64,000 nt of DNA, taken from the NCBI GenBank assembly GCA_050251775.1, contig JBFWMD010000008.1, positions 9,008-73,007 on the forward strand. The letters are read 5' to 3'. The notes below the pieces were generated by a model, which ran no database searches, was not told the origin of the DNA, and saw only the letters and a program-made list of their open reading frames with translations. The number at the start of each line of letters is the position of its first letter. Within the stretch, counting starts at the first letter, position 1. Positions 42,304 to 50,963 of the stretch are shown in pieces. The DNA is from Paucidesulfovibrio sp050251775. GTDB lineage: Bacteria > Desulfobacterota > Desulfovibrionia > Desulfovibrionales > Desulfovibrionaceae. Both the position numbers and the translations under genes were made by a program.

Positions 42304-42831
42304 TCAATAGACCGCCTTTAAGGTTACGTCTTCCACTTGGTCGTCGGTCAGGGGAAGCTGACGCTTAAACACCCGTCCCGACGAAGAGTCGCGGCGTTCC
42401 AGAACCACATACCCCTGCGAAATCTGCGAGAGGCGGTATCCTCCCACGGCGATCTCGTCGCCCACCGCGTATTCGATGCCGTTGATGATCGCATAGGACC
42501 GGTTTCCGGCCTGGAGGTAGCCGCTGTACACCAGTCCCTCACCGTCCGGCCCCCCTTCGGCGTTGCTTCCCGCCAGATAGAACTGGTTTGCGGAGCTATA
42601 GAACGGCCCGCTGCCCAACTCCTGCCCGGCAAGCGAAATTTTATACCTCTCCAGGTCGGTGAGCAGGGACTTTTCCAGTCCGGTACGCAGGCCAGCCACC
42701 ACGGTCTCGTAGCTCTCGGGCGCGACAGCCGGGCCAGCCTCTTTGGGCTTGTCCTCCAGAAGCAGGATGTAGCCCGCCCAGAGCAGGACCACCGAAAGCA
42801 CGGCGAGAAGTATTTTTTCGCTCTTCTTCAT
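42304..42831 (-). CDS. PilP-like pilus alignment protein
   Basis: A 175-residue protein with one N-terminal membrane helix (ILLAVLSVVLLWAGYILLL) and a periplasmic beta-domain (YAIINGIEYAVGDEIAVGGYRLSQISQGYVVLER), the small beta-sandwich seen in PilP and GspC homology regions, which bind the secretin. The ATG at 42831 (MKKSEKILL) is preferred over an upstream in-frame start because it gives a normal membrane anchor. Position between pilO-like and secretin genes supports the call. Sequence similarity to PilP itself is weak. Confidence 0.7.
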   Translation of the reverse strand: MKKSEKILLAVLSVVLLWAGYILLLEDKPKEAGPAVAPESYETVVAGLRTGLEKSLLTDLERYKISLAGQELGSGPFYSSANQFYLAGSNAEGGPDGEGLVYSGYLQAGNRSYAIINGIEYAVGDEIAVGGYRLSQISQGYVVLERRDSSSGRVFKRQLPLTDDQVEDVTLKAVY

Positions 42832-42845
42832 TTCCGTTCCGCACC

Positions 42846-43388
42846 TCAGCCCTTGGTCTCGTCCAGGAGCACCCAATACTCCACCAGAAATTCAATGCCG
42901 CCCGGAACAGCCCGCATCTCCAACCGGTCCACCTGCTGCACATAGGGCAGCGCGCACAGGGCATGGTAGAACCCCTGGAAACGGGGCATGTCCCCGAAGA
43001 CGACGCACTGCATCTGGATGCGTCCGCTGCCGGTGCGCAGCGAACTCGGGCTGACCACCACGTCCAGAACCTCCATGCCCGCATCCATGGCCACGCGCAC
43101 GAACCGGGGAGGCAATACATCGATTTCACTGATCTTCACTGGGTCGGCTCTGGGCAGTTCAAACCCTTCTGCCGTGTCCCTGTCCAAAATAGCCCGAAGG
43201 CGCATTTCCTCCGGCAGGAAAAACGTCTGCTGGCGAAGCTTGGTTTGCAGTTGGTCCATTTCCGCATGCAGGGAGGCGGAGCGCTCAAAGACCGGCAAGA
43301 GAAACACCCAGGCCAGCACCACGGCGACCACGACTGCGGCCACAAGCTTGACCACAATCAGTTTGTATTCTTCCTGCCAGGACGCCAC
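42846..43388 (-). CDS. PilO-like pilus alignment protein
   Basis: A 180-residue bitopic protein: a short cytoplasmic tail, a transmembrane helix (LVAAVVVAVVLAWVFLLPVF), a coiled coil (ASLHAEMDQLQTKLRQQ) and a ferredoxin-like periplasmic domain (RIQMQCVVFGDMPRFQGFYHAL). This is the architecture of PilO. It would pair with the PilN half of the upstream fusion. The gene starts 8 bp after that gene's stop. Its product should align the inner-membrane platform with the secretin. Confidence 0.82.
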   Translation of the reverse strand: MASWQEEYKLIVVKLVAAVVVAVVLAWVFLLPVFERSASLHAEMDQLQTKLRQQTFFLPEEMRLRAILDRDTAEGFELPRADPVKISEIDVLPPRFVRVAMDAGMEVLDVVVSPSSLRTGSGRIQMQCVVFGDMPRFQGFYHALCALPYVQQVDRLEMRAVPGGIEFLVEYWVLLDETKG

Positions 43389-43396
43389 GCTTTCCC

Positions 43397-45292
43397 CTAG
43401 GCCAGTTGCAGATGCAAAATCACGTGGTACACCTCGCCCTCTGGAGTGAACTCCTGAACAGCGCTTTCCCGCACCACCACGTCGCCGAAGAGGTCCGACG
43501 ACTTCAAACCGATCAGATACCGGGTCAGATCCGTATCGAAATTCGCCTTGTCCCCGAGAATAATGGCGTCGAGCACCATCAGTCGGACCGGAACCGTGTC
43601 CGCCTTCTTCTTCGGCGAGGCCTGGGGCTCGAGTTCCTCGGGTTTGGCCAGCTCCATGCTCACGCTGAGCAGCTTGACCTTTTCCGGTGTCAGTCGTTCC
43701 AGCTCGGCGAGCACAGCCAGCCCTTCATAGCGTCGGGAGATTTCGCGCAGGCGGCTTTGACGCGCCGCCACCTCGGCCACTGTCCGGATCAGGGTATTCT
43801 CGTCCACCTGCTCGGTCCGCACCAGCTTGTCGCGCAGGGTCTGCGCCTCGGCATCCAGCGCCTTGACCCGCTCCTTGCCCCAGATAAACAGTCCGGCCAT
43901 GGCCACGGCGAGCAGCAGCACCAGAATGCTGGCCGCGTTGCCGACCTTGTTCCTGGTCACATCCCGCTGACGGGCCGCATAGTTGTAAAAAAGGTTGAGG
44001 GTCTGCTCCGGATCGGAAAGGGCTGTGGCCACGGCCTCGGTCATGGCCATGCGCTCGCTCAGGGAGTTGAACGAAGTGAGCCTTGAAAGATCGATCCGCC
44101 CCAGAGGGTCGAATACGCTCATTTCCAGGCTGAGTTCCCCTGTGATGTAGTCTGCCACCAGCTTGCTGCCGAATATCCGACCGCTGAGATGCAACCGCTC
44201 GCAGCGCTGCTGATAGTTTTGCGCATAGTAGCCGAGCGTGCGTTCCGCCTGCCTGGCCACGCGCTCCAGGGAATCCCGGACCGAATCGAACACGGCCTTT
44301 TCGGACAGTTCCGCTCCCGGGGAAGAGCGGGCCAGGGGACAGCCCAAAAACTTGGCCAAGAGCACCTGTCTTCCGGTGGCGGTGTCCATCCGCCCGGAGT
44401 CCAGGGCCACGCTCGCGCCAGGAATCTGATGCTGGTTGTAACTTTCGGCCAGTTCCTCGGCCATGGAATCCAGGCCGAATTTGATGGTTCTGCTGAAGCG
44501 GATGTCCGCCCCATCGTAGATGGTGATGCAGGAGAAGGTCGCGCCCACGTGGAGGCTTGCGGTGAGACCGTCGCCGGACTGCGCCCATCCGGTTCGGTAA
44601 ATGTTCTGGAAGGCTGAGGGAATAACTGTGATTCCCGTCAGTTTGTAACGTGCGGTGGCAAGAATTCTTTGGATGCGCTCCACGTCTTTGCGCCGCGCCA
44701 GGCAAGTCAGGACTTCGGTCTTGGGGACCTCGCCCTCCTTGAACTGGCGCTGCACACGGTAATCAAGGATGAATTCCTCGTCGCTGAACTTGCGCTCCTT
44801 CTGGAGCTGCCAGTACACTGCGTTGGACAACTTCGCGCCGCTCAGGCGCGGAACCTGGATCGTGCCGATATCGACATCCGCTGCGCGATAGAGGACCCAG
44901 AGCGAGCAGGAACCACTGCATATCCTGCCGAGAACCTGACGAAGCCTCTCTGTGAAGGACGGATCGTCAATGCCTTTGCCCTGGTCCAGGGCCGCTGTCT
45001 GGATATCGATGAGTTTGCGGGGTTCACTTGCGGACATCTTGACCACGGTGATGTGGTCTTGGCTGATGTCCAGACCAAGCACCGTGTTGCGGGCCATGCG
45101 GAAACCAAGGCCGGGTTTCCTGCCCGTCTCGGACTTGGGCTTAGGCTTGGCCTTTTTCTTGCCTGTCCGGGCCGAGGGGAGACCAATGGAAGGCTTGTTC
45201 CTGGAATCACGGAAGTTGAGTTGCTGTTCGCCATCCTCACGGATGACATCCAGCAAGGCTTCTGTGGAATCCGCTCTGCTCTTCCTGGCCAC
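43397..45292 (-). CDS. PilM-PilN fusion protein
   Basis: About 631 residues in one frame. An N-terminal basic, low-complexity tail (about 65 residues) precedes a PilM-like actin-fold domain (ARNTVLGLDISQDHITVVKM to EMSVFDPLGRIDLSR). A transmembrane helix (ASILVLLLAVAMAGLFIW, about residue 460) and a PilN-like coiled coil plus periplasmic ferredoxin-like domain follow. In most bacteria these are two proteins, with PilM binding the PilN cytoplasmic tail. Here the link is covalent. GTG 45292 is chosen because GGGGGAAGA precedes it. In-frame starts at 45340 (ATG) and 45385 (TTG) lack one. It leads the pilus operon. Confidence 0.87.
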   Translation of the reverse strand: MARKSRADSTEALLDVIREDGEQQLNFRDSRNKPSIGLPSARTGKKKAKPKPKSETGRKPGLGFRMARNTVLGLDISQDHITVVKMSASEPRKLIDIQTAALDQGKGIDDPSFTERLRQVLGRICSGSCSLWVLYRAADVDIGTIQVPRLSGAKLSNAVYWQLQKERKFSDEEFILDYRVQRQFKEGEVPKTEVLTCLARRKDVERIQRILATARYKLTGITVIPSAFQNIYRTGWAQSGDGLTASLHVGATFSCITIYDGADIRFSRTIKFGLDSMAEELAESYNQHQIPGASVALDSGRMDTATGRQVLLAKFLGCPLARSSPGAELSEKAVFDSVRDSLERVARQAERTLGYYAQNYQQRCERLHLSGRIFGSKLVADYITGELSLEMSVFDPLGRIDLSRLTSFNSLSERMAMTEAVATALSDPEQTLNLFYNYAARQRDVTRNKVGNAASILVLLLAVAMAGLFIWGKERVKALDAEAQTLRDKLVRTEQVDENTLIRTVAEVAARQSRLREISRRYEGLAVLAELERLTPEKVKLLSVSMELAKPEELEPQASPKKKADTVPVRLMVLDAIILGDKANFDTDLTRYLIGLKSSDLFGDVVVRESAVQEFTPEGEVYHVILHLQLA

Positions 45293-45506
45293 TCTTCCCC
45301 CATATCGGCTACGGATGAACGCTTTGCCGCAAACTCGCATTTTTGCACACCACAAAAGACACCGCGGCACAAAAAATACGACCAATGCGGATTTCTACAT
45401 ACAATTTCACCTAAAAACAGCGCCTCGGTTACAAAATCCCCTCATGAGACCCAACCGCGACAGGCTGCTTTTTGGAAAATTTCTAGAAAAATTGTAGCCT
45501 TTGTCC

Positions 45507-45535
45507 CAATTATCCAGATTAGAACACCCTGTCAA
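45507..45535 (-). promoter_or_regulatory. Promoter of the type IV pilus operon
   Basis: On the - strand: TTGACA (45535-45530), a 17-bp spacer and TAATTG (45512-45507). The leader to GTG 45292 would be about 208 nt. Confidence 0.5.
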
Positions 45536-46650
45536 CCAGGCATTCCGTGCAACTGGTGACGCATACATGGCATATTCCACTCAGTTAGGACGTCTTTCCT
45601 GTTTTGGTATAGTCAACATATGGATTTTGTGTTGCAAATCATAATCATTACGGGCCGCGTCTGATCATGAGCCGTGCCAGACAAATTGTAACAAATTGCC
45701 ATTCCCCTGTTTGCTTGTAATCGCTGGTCCTTTTTTCCAAGTGTTGCCCACGTCGATAAATCCTGGAAGCCCAAGACGCAGCTGACCCACTGTTCCGGTA
45801 TCGGCTTTATGCCCTCCAAACAGAACTTTTCTTATATTACAAACGGTTTCATTCCCGTACTTCATCTGACAGGATGCGCTCCGCGCTTTCGCCAAAGCAA
45901 ACACCGCAGCAACAGGAAGCGAAGGGAACACTTTTCACCCGCCAACTGGCGAGCAAGTCTTTTGCCGCGCCTGCCATACTATGCCGCATTTGCAAAACTC
46001 ATATGTGTATGTTGGAAATCGGCGAGTGAACGTGATGCCGGGCATGCCGGGAATGGATACCCGATTCCGTCAATACACGCTGCATCAGGTGCAGCCGTGA
46101 GGTACGCTCAACCGTTTCGGAAGGTGACGAAAATCTCTTTCCGAAGATACCGGGCGGAATTGAGCAACGCCCCGGTCAGCGCGGCTCCGACCCAGCCAAG
46201 CAACAGTCCGGCCACAAAGTGAGCGCCGGCGCTGCCGGGACGGTCAATCCGCTCGGGAGGGGCTGTCAGAACCGGAGGTGAGGCCAGCAGAGCAGTGCGA
46301 AGCCGAGTCCGCCCAACAGGCGGACAAGAACACAAACCATGTCACAGGAATGACGGTAACGGATCACATCCAAGACCTCCACAGGTCAGCCGCAGGCTCC
46401 CTTTTCGCAGCGAAAACCCACCGCGTCAAATGATCTGGCAATGCGCCCGGAGCGGGCGATCAGAGCAGACGTCCGGGGCAGGCGGCTGGAAAACGCACGC
46501 ATCCATCCTGAGCAATTGCCGTGACCCGAGCGGACGGACGCGCTTTGCGGTCAGCCAGGGACTCGTGGAAAGCGGGCTGGGGATGTTCCGGCCATTTCGG
46601 GATCGGTCCTGAAACTCCTGTCTGTGGAGTCTTGGACATGGGATGAAGCC

Positions 46651-46695
46651 ATGGAATTTCTGATCTTGGAATTTCTGGCCTTGGAATTTTTGGCC
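46651..46695. repeat. Three tandem 15-bp repeats
   Basis: Units 46651-46665, 46666-46680 and 46681-46695, consensus TTGGAATTTCTGGCC with one to three differences. They are in the ORF-poor region, with no gene across them. Confidence 0.8.
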
Positions 46696-46716
46696 ACTCT
46701 ACAGGCCTCCCTCGTG

Positions 46717-46749
46717 GCCGGACCGCCCTGAGGGGCATGGCGGTCCGGC
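46717..46749. repeat. Perfect 11-bp inverted repeat
   Basis: GCCGGACCGCC (46717-46727) and GGCGGTCCGGC (46739-46749) with an 11-nt loop. It lies about 57 bp beyond the stop of the zinc-ribbon gene. No T-run follows on either strand, so it is not a standard terminator. Confidence 0.65.
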
Positions 46750-46805
46750 GTTGCCAGGGAACGGAGGCATCCGCCTGCGCGAATGCGGGGCAGGCCGGGG
46801 AAAGC

Positions 46806-46973
46806 CTACCGGAGAGAATTGATGTCCACCTGCTGTCCGCAGCAGGGGCAACGATGCACGCTGAGAATGCCCGCTTTGCTGGACGCGAGGATCAATGCCC
46901 GATGCGATTCGTGTCCACCGGGGAGATAGGTGACCATGAACAAGGCGCCGCACTGGCAATAACGCTGCTGCAT
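46806..46973 (-). CDS. Small zinc-ribbon protein
   Basis: A 55-residue protein, MQQRYCQCGALFMVTYLPGG at the start and RCPCCGQQVDINSLR at the end. Two Cys pairs (CQC and CPCC) make a zinc ribbon likely. I do not recognise a named family. The longer in-frame ORF is rejected because AAAAGGAG lies 8 nt before this internal ATG. Small zinc ribbons of this kind can bind nucleic acids or proteins, but the role is unknown. Its neighbour upstream on the same strand is the S24 repressor gene, with 122 bp between them. Confidence 0.7.
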   Translation of the reverse strand: MQQRYCQCGALFMVTYLPGGHESHRALILASSKAGILSVHRCPCCGQQVDINSLR

Positions 46974-47095
46974 GACATTGCTCCTTTTCCGGGTCGCCTT
47001 GTATCGCTGGAGCGCACAACCCGAAATGGACTTGTTTCTTTCTGTAAACGTATGTTGGCTTAAACTAAACATTGTAGTCAAATAAAAACGGTCGC

Positions 47096-47758
47096 TCAGT
47101 TGTATTCCCTGGAAACCCAGAGCACTTTGCCGATGATGCGCACATTGAGCAGTTCATCCCCGGACAGTCGGACCGGACTGTAGTCGGTATTGTCACTGTG
47201 CAACACGAGCTGGCCGGGCAGCTTTTCGATGCGCTTGACCAGCACGGTGTCCTCCACGCCCACGGCGTAAATTCCTCCGGCATAGACATCGGTCTTGGAT
47301 TCGTCGAGCAGGACCATGTCGCCGTCTTGAAGTTCCGGTTCCATGCTGTTGCCGACCACCTGCATGAGCACCATGCGCTTGGGGTCGCCCTTGCGCCGGA
47401 CCCAGTCGGACCGGAACGCGTAGTACCCCTCCACCCGACCTTCGGTCTCAAAGGAGCCCGCTCCGGCGCTGAGTCGGGCACGAACCTTGGGAATGCGCTC
47501 GAAGCCGTCCTCTTCCGGAACCACTTCCGATGCATGGTTCGGCCCGGGGCGGCCTTTTCCCGTTTCCAGCCAGCCAGGGTCCACGCCGTAGCGGGAGGCG
47601 ATGTCCAAAATCCAGCGGGCAGGGATCGAATCCTTCTTCTTGGCCAGGGAAACCGCAGCCCGGCCCACGCCGAGTTCGCGCGCGAGGTCGGACTGGCTTT
47701 CCAGCCCGGTCCGGCTTTTGACCCGCTCGAAGAATTCCACAAACGCCTTGCCTGCCAC
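47096..47758 (-). CDS. Phage-type repressor, HTH plus S24 (LexA/CI-like) domain
   Basis: A 220-residue regulator. Residues 10-70 are a CI-type helix-turn-helix (QSDLARELGVGRAAVSLAKKK). Residues 120-215 are an S24 peptidase-like domain with the catalytic Ser in VVGNSMEPELQDGD and a Lys in DTVLVKRIEKLPG, so RecA-stimulated self-cleavage is possible. The linker lacks an obvious Ala-Gly cleavage site apart from SAGAGS near residue 97. Start GTG 47758 has AAGGAG 7 nt upstream. No prophage genes are nearby, so it is probably a resident regulator rather than part of a phage. Confidence 0.88.
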   Translation of the reverse strand: MAGKAFVEFFERVKSRTGLESQSDLARELGVGRAAVSLAKKKDSIPARWILDIASRYGVDPGWLETGKGRPGPNHASEVVPEEDGFERIPKVRARLSAGAGSFETEGRVEGYYAFRSDWVRRKGDPKRMVLMQVVGNSMEPELQDGDMVLLDESKTDVYAGGIYAVGVEDTVLVKRIEKLPGQLVLHSDNTDYSPVRLSGDELLNVRIIGKVLWVSREYN

Positions 47759-47789
47759 GCTTCGCTCCTTGTTTTGAAATTACGCCTGC

Positions 47790-47818
47790 TGTCTACCGCA
47801 ACAAAACACAGCTGTCAA
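47790..47818 (-). promoter_or_regulatory. Promoter of the S24 repressor gene with overlapping palindrome
   Basis: On the - strand: TTGACA (47818-47813), 17 bp, TAGACA (47795-47790). The palindrome ACAGCTGT (47808-47815) overlaps the -35 and may be an autoregulatory operator. Confidence 0.6.
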
Positions 47819-47845
47819 CCATTAAACAGCACTTTTTCCTTTTTC

Positions 47846-47874
47846 TTGACCCAGCCCGCGCCCCCTTCTATGAC
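47846..47874 (+). promoter_or_regulatory. Promoter of cheV, leaderless arrangement
   Basis: TTGACC (47846-47851), 17 bp, TATGAC (47869-47874), then 7 nt and ATG at 47882. It diverges from the repressor promoter 28 bp away, so the repressor could also affect cheV. Confidence 0.65.
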
Positions 47875-47881
47875 AGTTCCC

Positions 47882-48850
47882 ATGTCGCAAAGCAGCATTC
47901 TTCTGGAGTCGGGGACCAACGAGCTGGAACTCGTCGAGTTCTACATTGATGAACGCCTGCGCGAGAGCGGGGAAATCTACCGGGGGCACTACGGCGTGAA
48001 CGTCGCCAAGGTGCTGGAGATCATCCGCCCTCCCCGTGTCTCGCCCATGCCCGACCAGACCCATGACTGCGTGCTTGGCGCATTCGATCTGCGCAACCAC
48101 ATCATTCCCCTCGTGGACTTGTCCCTGCTGCTGGGCATGGACCGGGCCGACCAGGGCGACGCCCGCGTGATCGTCTCGGAGTTCAACAATGTCCAGACCG
48201 CGTTCCTGGTTTCCGGCGTAACACGCATCCACCGCATCTCCTGGAAGGATATCGAACCTCCGGGCGCGCATGTGGCGCATTTTTCCTCGGAAAACATCAC
48301 CGGCGTGGTCCGCCAGCCCGAACACCTCATGCTCATCCTGGACATGGAGAAAATCATTTCCGAACTCAGCCCGACCACGGCCATGCGCATGGACGAGGAG
48401 CGGATGGAGCGGTTCGTCGAACAGGACCAGGTCTACAAGGCCCTGGTTGCGGATGACTCCGATGCCATCCGCAAGCTGATGATCACGGTGCTGACCAAGG
48501 CGGGCTTCGAGGTCACCGGCCTCCACAATGGACGCGAGGCCTGGGAGACGCTGCTCGCGGCCAAGGCCCGGGGCCTGGGCCGGGGCAGACCCATCACGGA
48601 CTGGTTCGACGTGGTCATCAGCGACATCGAAATGCCGTCCATGGACGGGCACACGCTCTGCCGCCGGATCAAGGAGGACCCCTACCTGCGGGAAGTGCCC
48701 GTGGTGCTCTTCTCCTCCCTGATCACGGAAAAGCTCCGCCACAAGGGCGAAAGCGTGGGCGCCGACGAGCAGATCGCCAAGCCGGACATCGGCAGGCTGG
48801 CCGAAATGGCCCTGGGGCTCATCGCTTTGCGGGCTTCCCGGTCAGCCTGA
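47882..48850 (+). CDS. cheV: Chemotaxis coupling protein CheV (CheW-REC)
   Basis: A 322-residue protein. Residues 1-170 are a CheW-like domain (ILLESGTNELELVEFYIDE, FDLRNHIIPLVDL) that links receptors to CheA. Residues 195-315 are a receiver domain with LVADDSD, phospho-acceptor Asp in VVISDIEMPSMDG and a Lys in IAKPD. CheV tunes receptor-kinase coupling when phosphorylated. Start 47882 (MSQSSILLESG) matches the family. An ATG 12 bp earlier lies inside the -10 element. The 3' end overlaps the convergent rnr gene by 32 bp. Confidence 0.93.
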   Translation: MSQSSILLESGTNELELVEFYIDERLRESGEIYRGHYGVNVAKVLEIIRPPRVSPMPDQTHDCVLGAFDLRNHIIPLVDLSLLLGMDRADQGDARVIVSEFNNVQTAFLVSGVTRIHRISWKDIEPPGAHVAHFSSENITGVVRQPEHLMLILDMEKIISELSPTTAMRMDEERMERFVEQDQVYKALVADDSDAIRKLMITVLTKAGFEVTGLHNGREAWETLLAAKARGLGRGRPITDWFDVVISDIEMPSMDGHTLCRRIKEDPYLREVPVVLFSSLITEKLRHKGESVGADEQIAKPDIGRLAEMALGLIALRASRSA

Positions 48851-50963
48851 GATCCACTTCGAGGATGTCCAGCCGGACCTCCTCCAGCAGCACTTCCACT
48901 TCCTGGCCCAGCCGGAACATCCGGCCCGTGCGCTCGCCCACCAGAATCTCCCGGTCGCGCCAGTAGGCGTAGTAGTCGTCGTTGAGGGTCGAGAGCCGGA
49001 CCGTGCCTTCGGTCAGGCCGCCGAGCAGCTCCACGCGGAAGCCGTAGTCCGTCACCGAGGAAATCACGCCCTTGAAGACTTCGCCCTCGCGCTCCCGCAG
49101 ATAGAGCGCGGCAGCTCGGCGGTTGATTTCCCGTTCGGCGTTGACGCTGCGGCGCTCCCGGGCGTTGACCTGGTCCGCGGCGTCGCGCAGGCGCTTGCGG
49201 TTGGGCACGGGCTGTCTGCCGTCGCCCAGGGCGGACTTGAGCAGCCGATGCACCACGAGGTCGGCGTAGCGCCGGATGGGCGAGGTGAAATGGCAGTAGC
49301 TCTCCGAGGCCAAACCGTAATGCCCCTCGTTTTCCGGGGAATACTGGGCCTGCATCATGGAACGCAACAGCAGCCGGTTGACCAGGAAACTCCAGTCGGT
49401 CTTCTCGGCTCCGGCCAGCAGCGCCTGAAGATCCTTGGGGCCGGGCCGGGCCGGCAGTTTCAGCTCCGGCGAGGTGCGCACGAGCACCTTGCCGAGGCGC
49501 TCCAGCTTTTCCGCGTCCGGACGCGGATGAATGCGGTAGAGGCATCCGGGGCCAGCGCTCTCCAGGAAGCGCGCCACAGCCTCGTTGGCCGAGACCATGA
49601 ACTCCTCAATGAGCTGGTGAGCGAAATGGCGTTCGCGCGGGCGCAATTCCGTGATGCGGCCCTGCTCGTCCGTGCGCACGTCCGCCTCGGGCAGGTCGAA
49701 GTCGAGGCTGCCCCGCTCGGAGCGTCGGGCCTTGATCTTCCGGGCCAGTTCCTCGGCGAGTTCGAGCATGGGCAGGACAGGGGCGATCTTCTCCCGTTCC
49801 TCCGGGAGCTTGTCCAGCACTGCGAGCTTGACCTGGTCGTAGGTCAGTCGGGCCTTGCTGAGAATCACGCCCGGAAAATACTCGGCCTCGGCGGGCTCGC
49901 CCCGGGCGGAAAAGTCGATGCTCACGGCCATGACCAGTCGGGGCACGCCGGGATTCAACGAACAGAGGCCGTTGGAAAGCTTTTCCGGAAACATGGGTTC
50001 CACGGAAAGGGGGAAATAATAGGAGTTGCCCCGTTCGTAGGCCTCGGTGTCCAGAGGCGTTCCGGGCCGCACATAATGGCTCACGTCCGCGATGGCCACC
50101 CAGAGGCGGTAGCCCTTGTTGCGCCGCTCCACAAACACGGCGTCGTCGAAATCCCTGGCCGTGGCGCCGTCGATGGTCACGAAATCCATTTCCCGCAGGT
50201 CGCGCCGGCCCGAGAAATCCTGTTTTGTCGGTTCGGCCGGCAGAGCCTCGGCCTCCTCCAGGGCGTCCGGCGGAAAGTGCGTGGGAATCTGATGCGTGGC
50301 CTTGACCAGGGCCTCCTGCACGCTGAGATCGTCCTCGCGGCCGAGAACTTCCTTGAACTCCGCCTCCCAGAGGTGGGACTCGACACGCTCGCCCGGAACC
50401 ACCAGCACGATCTGGCCGGGCTTGAGCTTTTGCGAGGTCTTCACGGCCAGGCCAAAGCCCAGAAGCGGGTCCGTGGGGCGACAGATGTAGGCCCCGCCGC
50501 CCAGATGGCGGCTGACCCGCGCGGTCAGCGTCTTGCGGCCCCGCTCCAGCACGCGCACGATGCGGCCTTCGTTGTTCTTGGTGCGGTTCTCGCGGGTCAC
50601 GGCGGCCACGACCCGGTCGCCGTCCCAGGCGTCGCCCAGGTCCTTTTCCGAAATGAACAGATCCTTGCGCCGGGAATCCTCGGGGATCACAAAGCCCACG
50701 CCCGAGCGTTTCACATCGAGACGGCCGGTGATCAGGTGCATCTTGTCCACGAGGCCGAAGGCCCCGCGCGTCTTGATCAGTCTGCCCTTCTCCAGGAGCG
50801 CGTGCAGCACGTCGCGCAGCACATGGCGGTCGCGCTTGTAGACCTGCAAAGCGCGGGAGATGTCCGTCAGGGTCATGGGCCGTGCGCCCTGGCGAAAGAC
50901 CGCCAGCACGCTTTTCTCGTCCACCACCGTATCCTGCGGATTATTTTTCTTCTTCTTGGCCAA
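48819..50963 (-). CDS. rnr: Ribonuclease R
   Basis: A 714-residue RNB-family 3'-5' exoribonuclease. An N-terminal winged helix (TLTDISRALQVYKRDRHVLR) and cold-shock domains (GVGFVIPEDSRRKDLFI) precede the RNB catalytic domain with the Asp cluster TIDGATARDFDDAV and ADVSHYVRPGTPLD. A C-terminal S1 domain (FKGVISSVTDYGFRVELLGGL) completes it. The start is TTG (MAKKKK), within the 3' end of lpxK (23-bp overlap), so translation is coupled. The 3' end overlaps cheV on the other strand. Confidence 0.94.
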   Translation of the reverse strand: MAKKKKNNPQDTVVDEKSVLAVFRQGARPMTLTDISRALQVYKRDRHVLRDVLHALLEKGRLIKTRGAFGLVDKMHLITGRLDVKRSGVGFVIPEDSRRKDLFISEKDLGDAWDGDRVVAAVTRENRTKNNEGRIVRVLERGRKTLTARVSRHLGGGAYICRPTDPLLGFGLAVKTSQKLKPGQIVLVVPGERVESHLWEAEFKEVLGREDDLSVQEALVKATHQIPTHFPPDALEEAEALPAEPTKQDFSGRRDLREMDFVTIDGATARDFDDAVFVERRNKGYRLWVAIADVSHYVRPGTPLDTEAYERGNSYYFPLSVEPMFPEKLSNGLCSLNPGVPRLVMAVSIDFSARGEPAEAEYFPGVILSKARLTYDQVKLAVLDKLPEEREKIAPVLPMLELAEELARKIKARRSERGSLDFDLPEADVRTDEQGRITELRPRERHFAHQLIEEFMVSANEAVARFLESAGPGCLYRIHPRPDAEKLERLGKVLVRTSPELKLPARPGPKDLQALLAGAEKTDWSFLVNRLLLRSMMQAQYSPENEGHYGLASESYCHFTSPIRRYADLVVHRLLKSALGDGRQPVPNRKRLRDAADQVNARERRSVNAEREINRRAAALYLREREGEVFKGVISSVTDYGFRVELLGGLTEGTVRLSTLNDDYYAYWRDREILVGERTGRMFRLGQEVEVLLEEVRLDILEVDLRLTGKPAKR

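Larger units (their letters stand above)
45293..46805. other. ORF-poor region between the pilus operon and the zinc-ribbon gene
   Basis: About 1.5 kb without a gene I can support. The first 700 bp are AT-rich and hold the pilus operon promoter. The rest is GC-rich with only weak frames. The best is a - strand frame at 46108-46335 with one hydrophobic segment (HFVAGLLLGWVGAALTGALL) but a TTG start and no ribosome binding site. It also contains a three-copy 15-bp repeat and an 11-bp stem. It may hold decayed genes or an unrecognised RNA. Confidence 0.55.

Noticed and set aside
45634..45652. Fur-like AT-rich sequence (AAATCATAATCATT)
   Set aside because: It matches a Fur box only partly and no iron-related gene lies next to it.
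45809..46335. Short frames on both strands in the ORF-poor region
   Set aside because: Weak or absent start signals and atypical composition. One has a hydrophobic stretch, but its start is TTG without a ribosome binding site.
47096..47758. Prophage marker
   Set aside because: The repressor looks phage-type, but no integrase, structural or lysis genes surround it.
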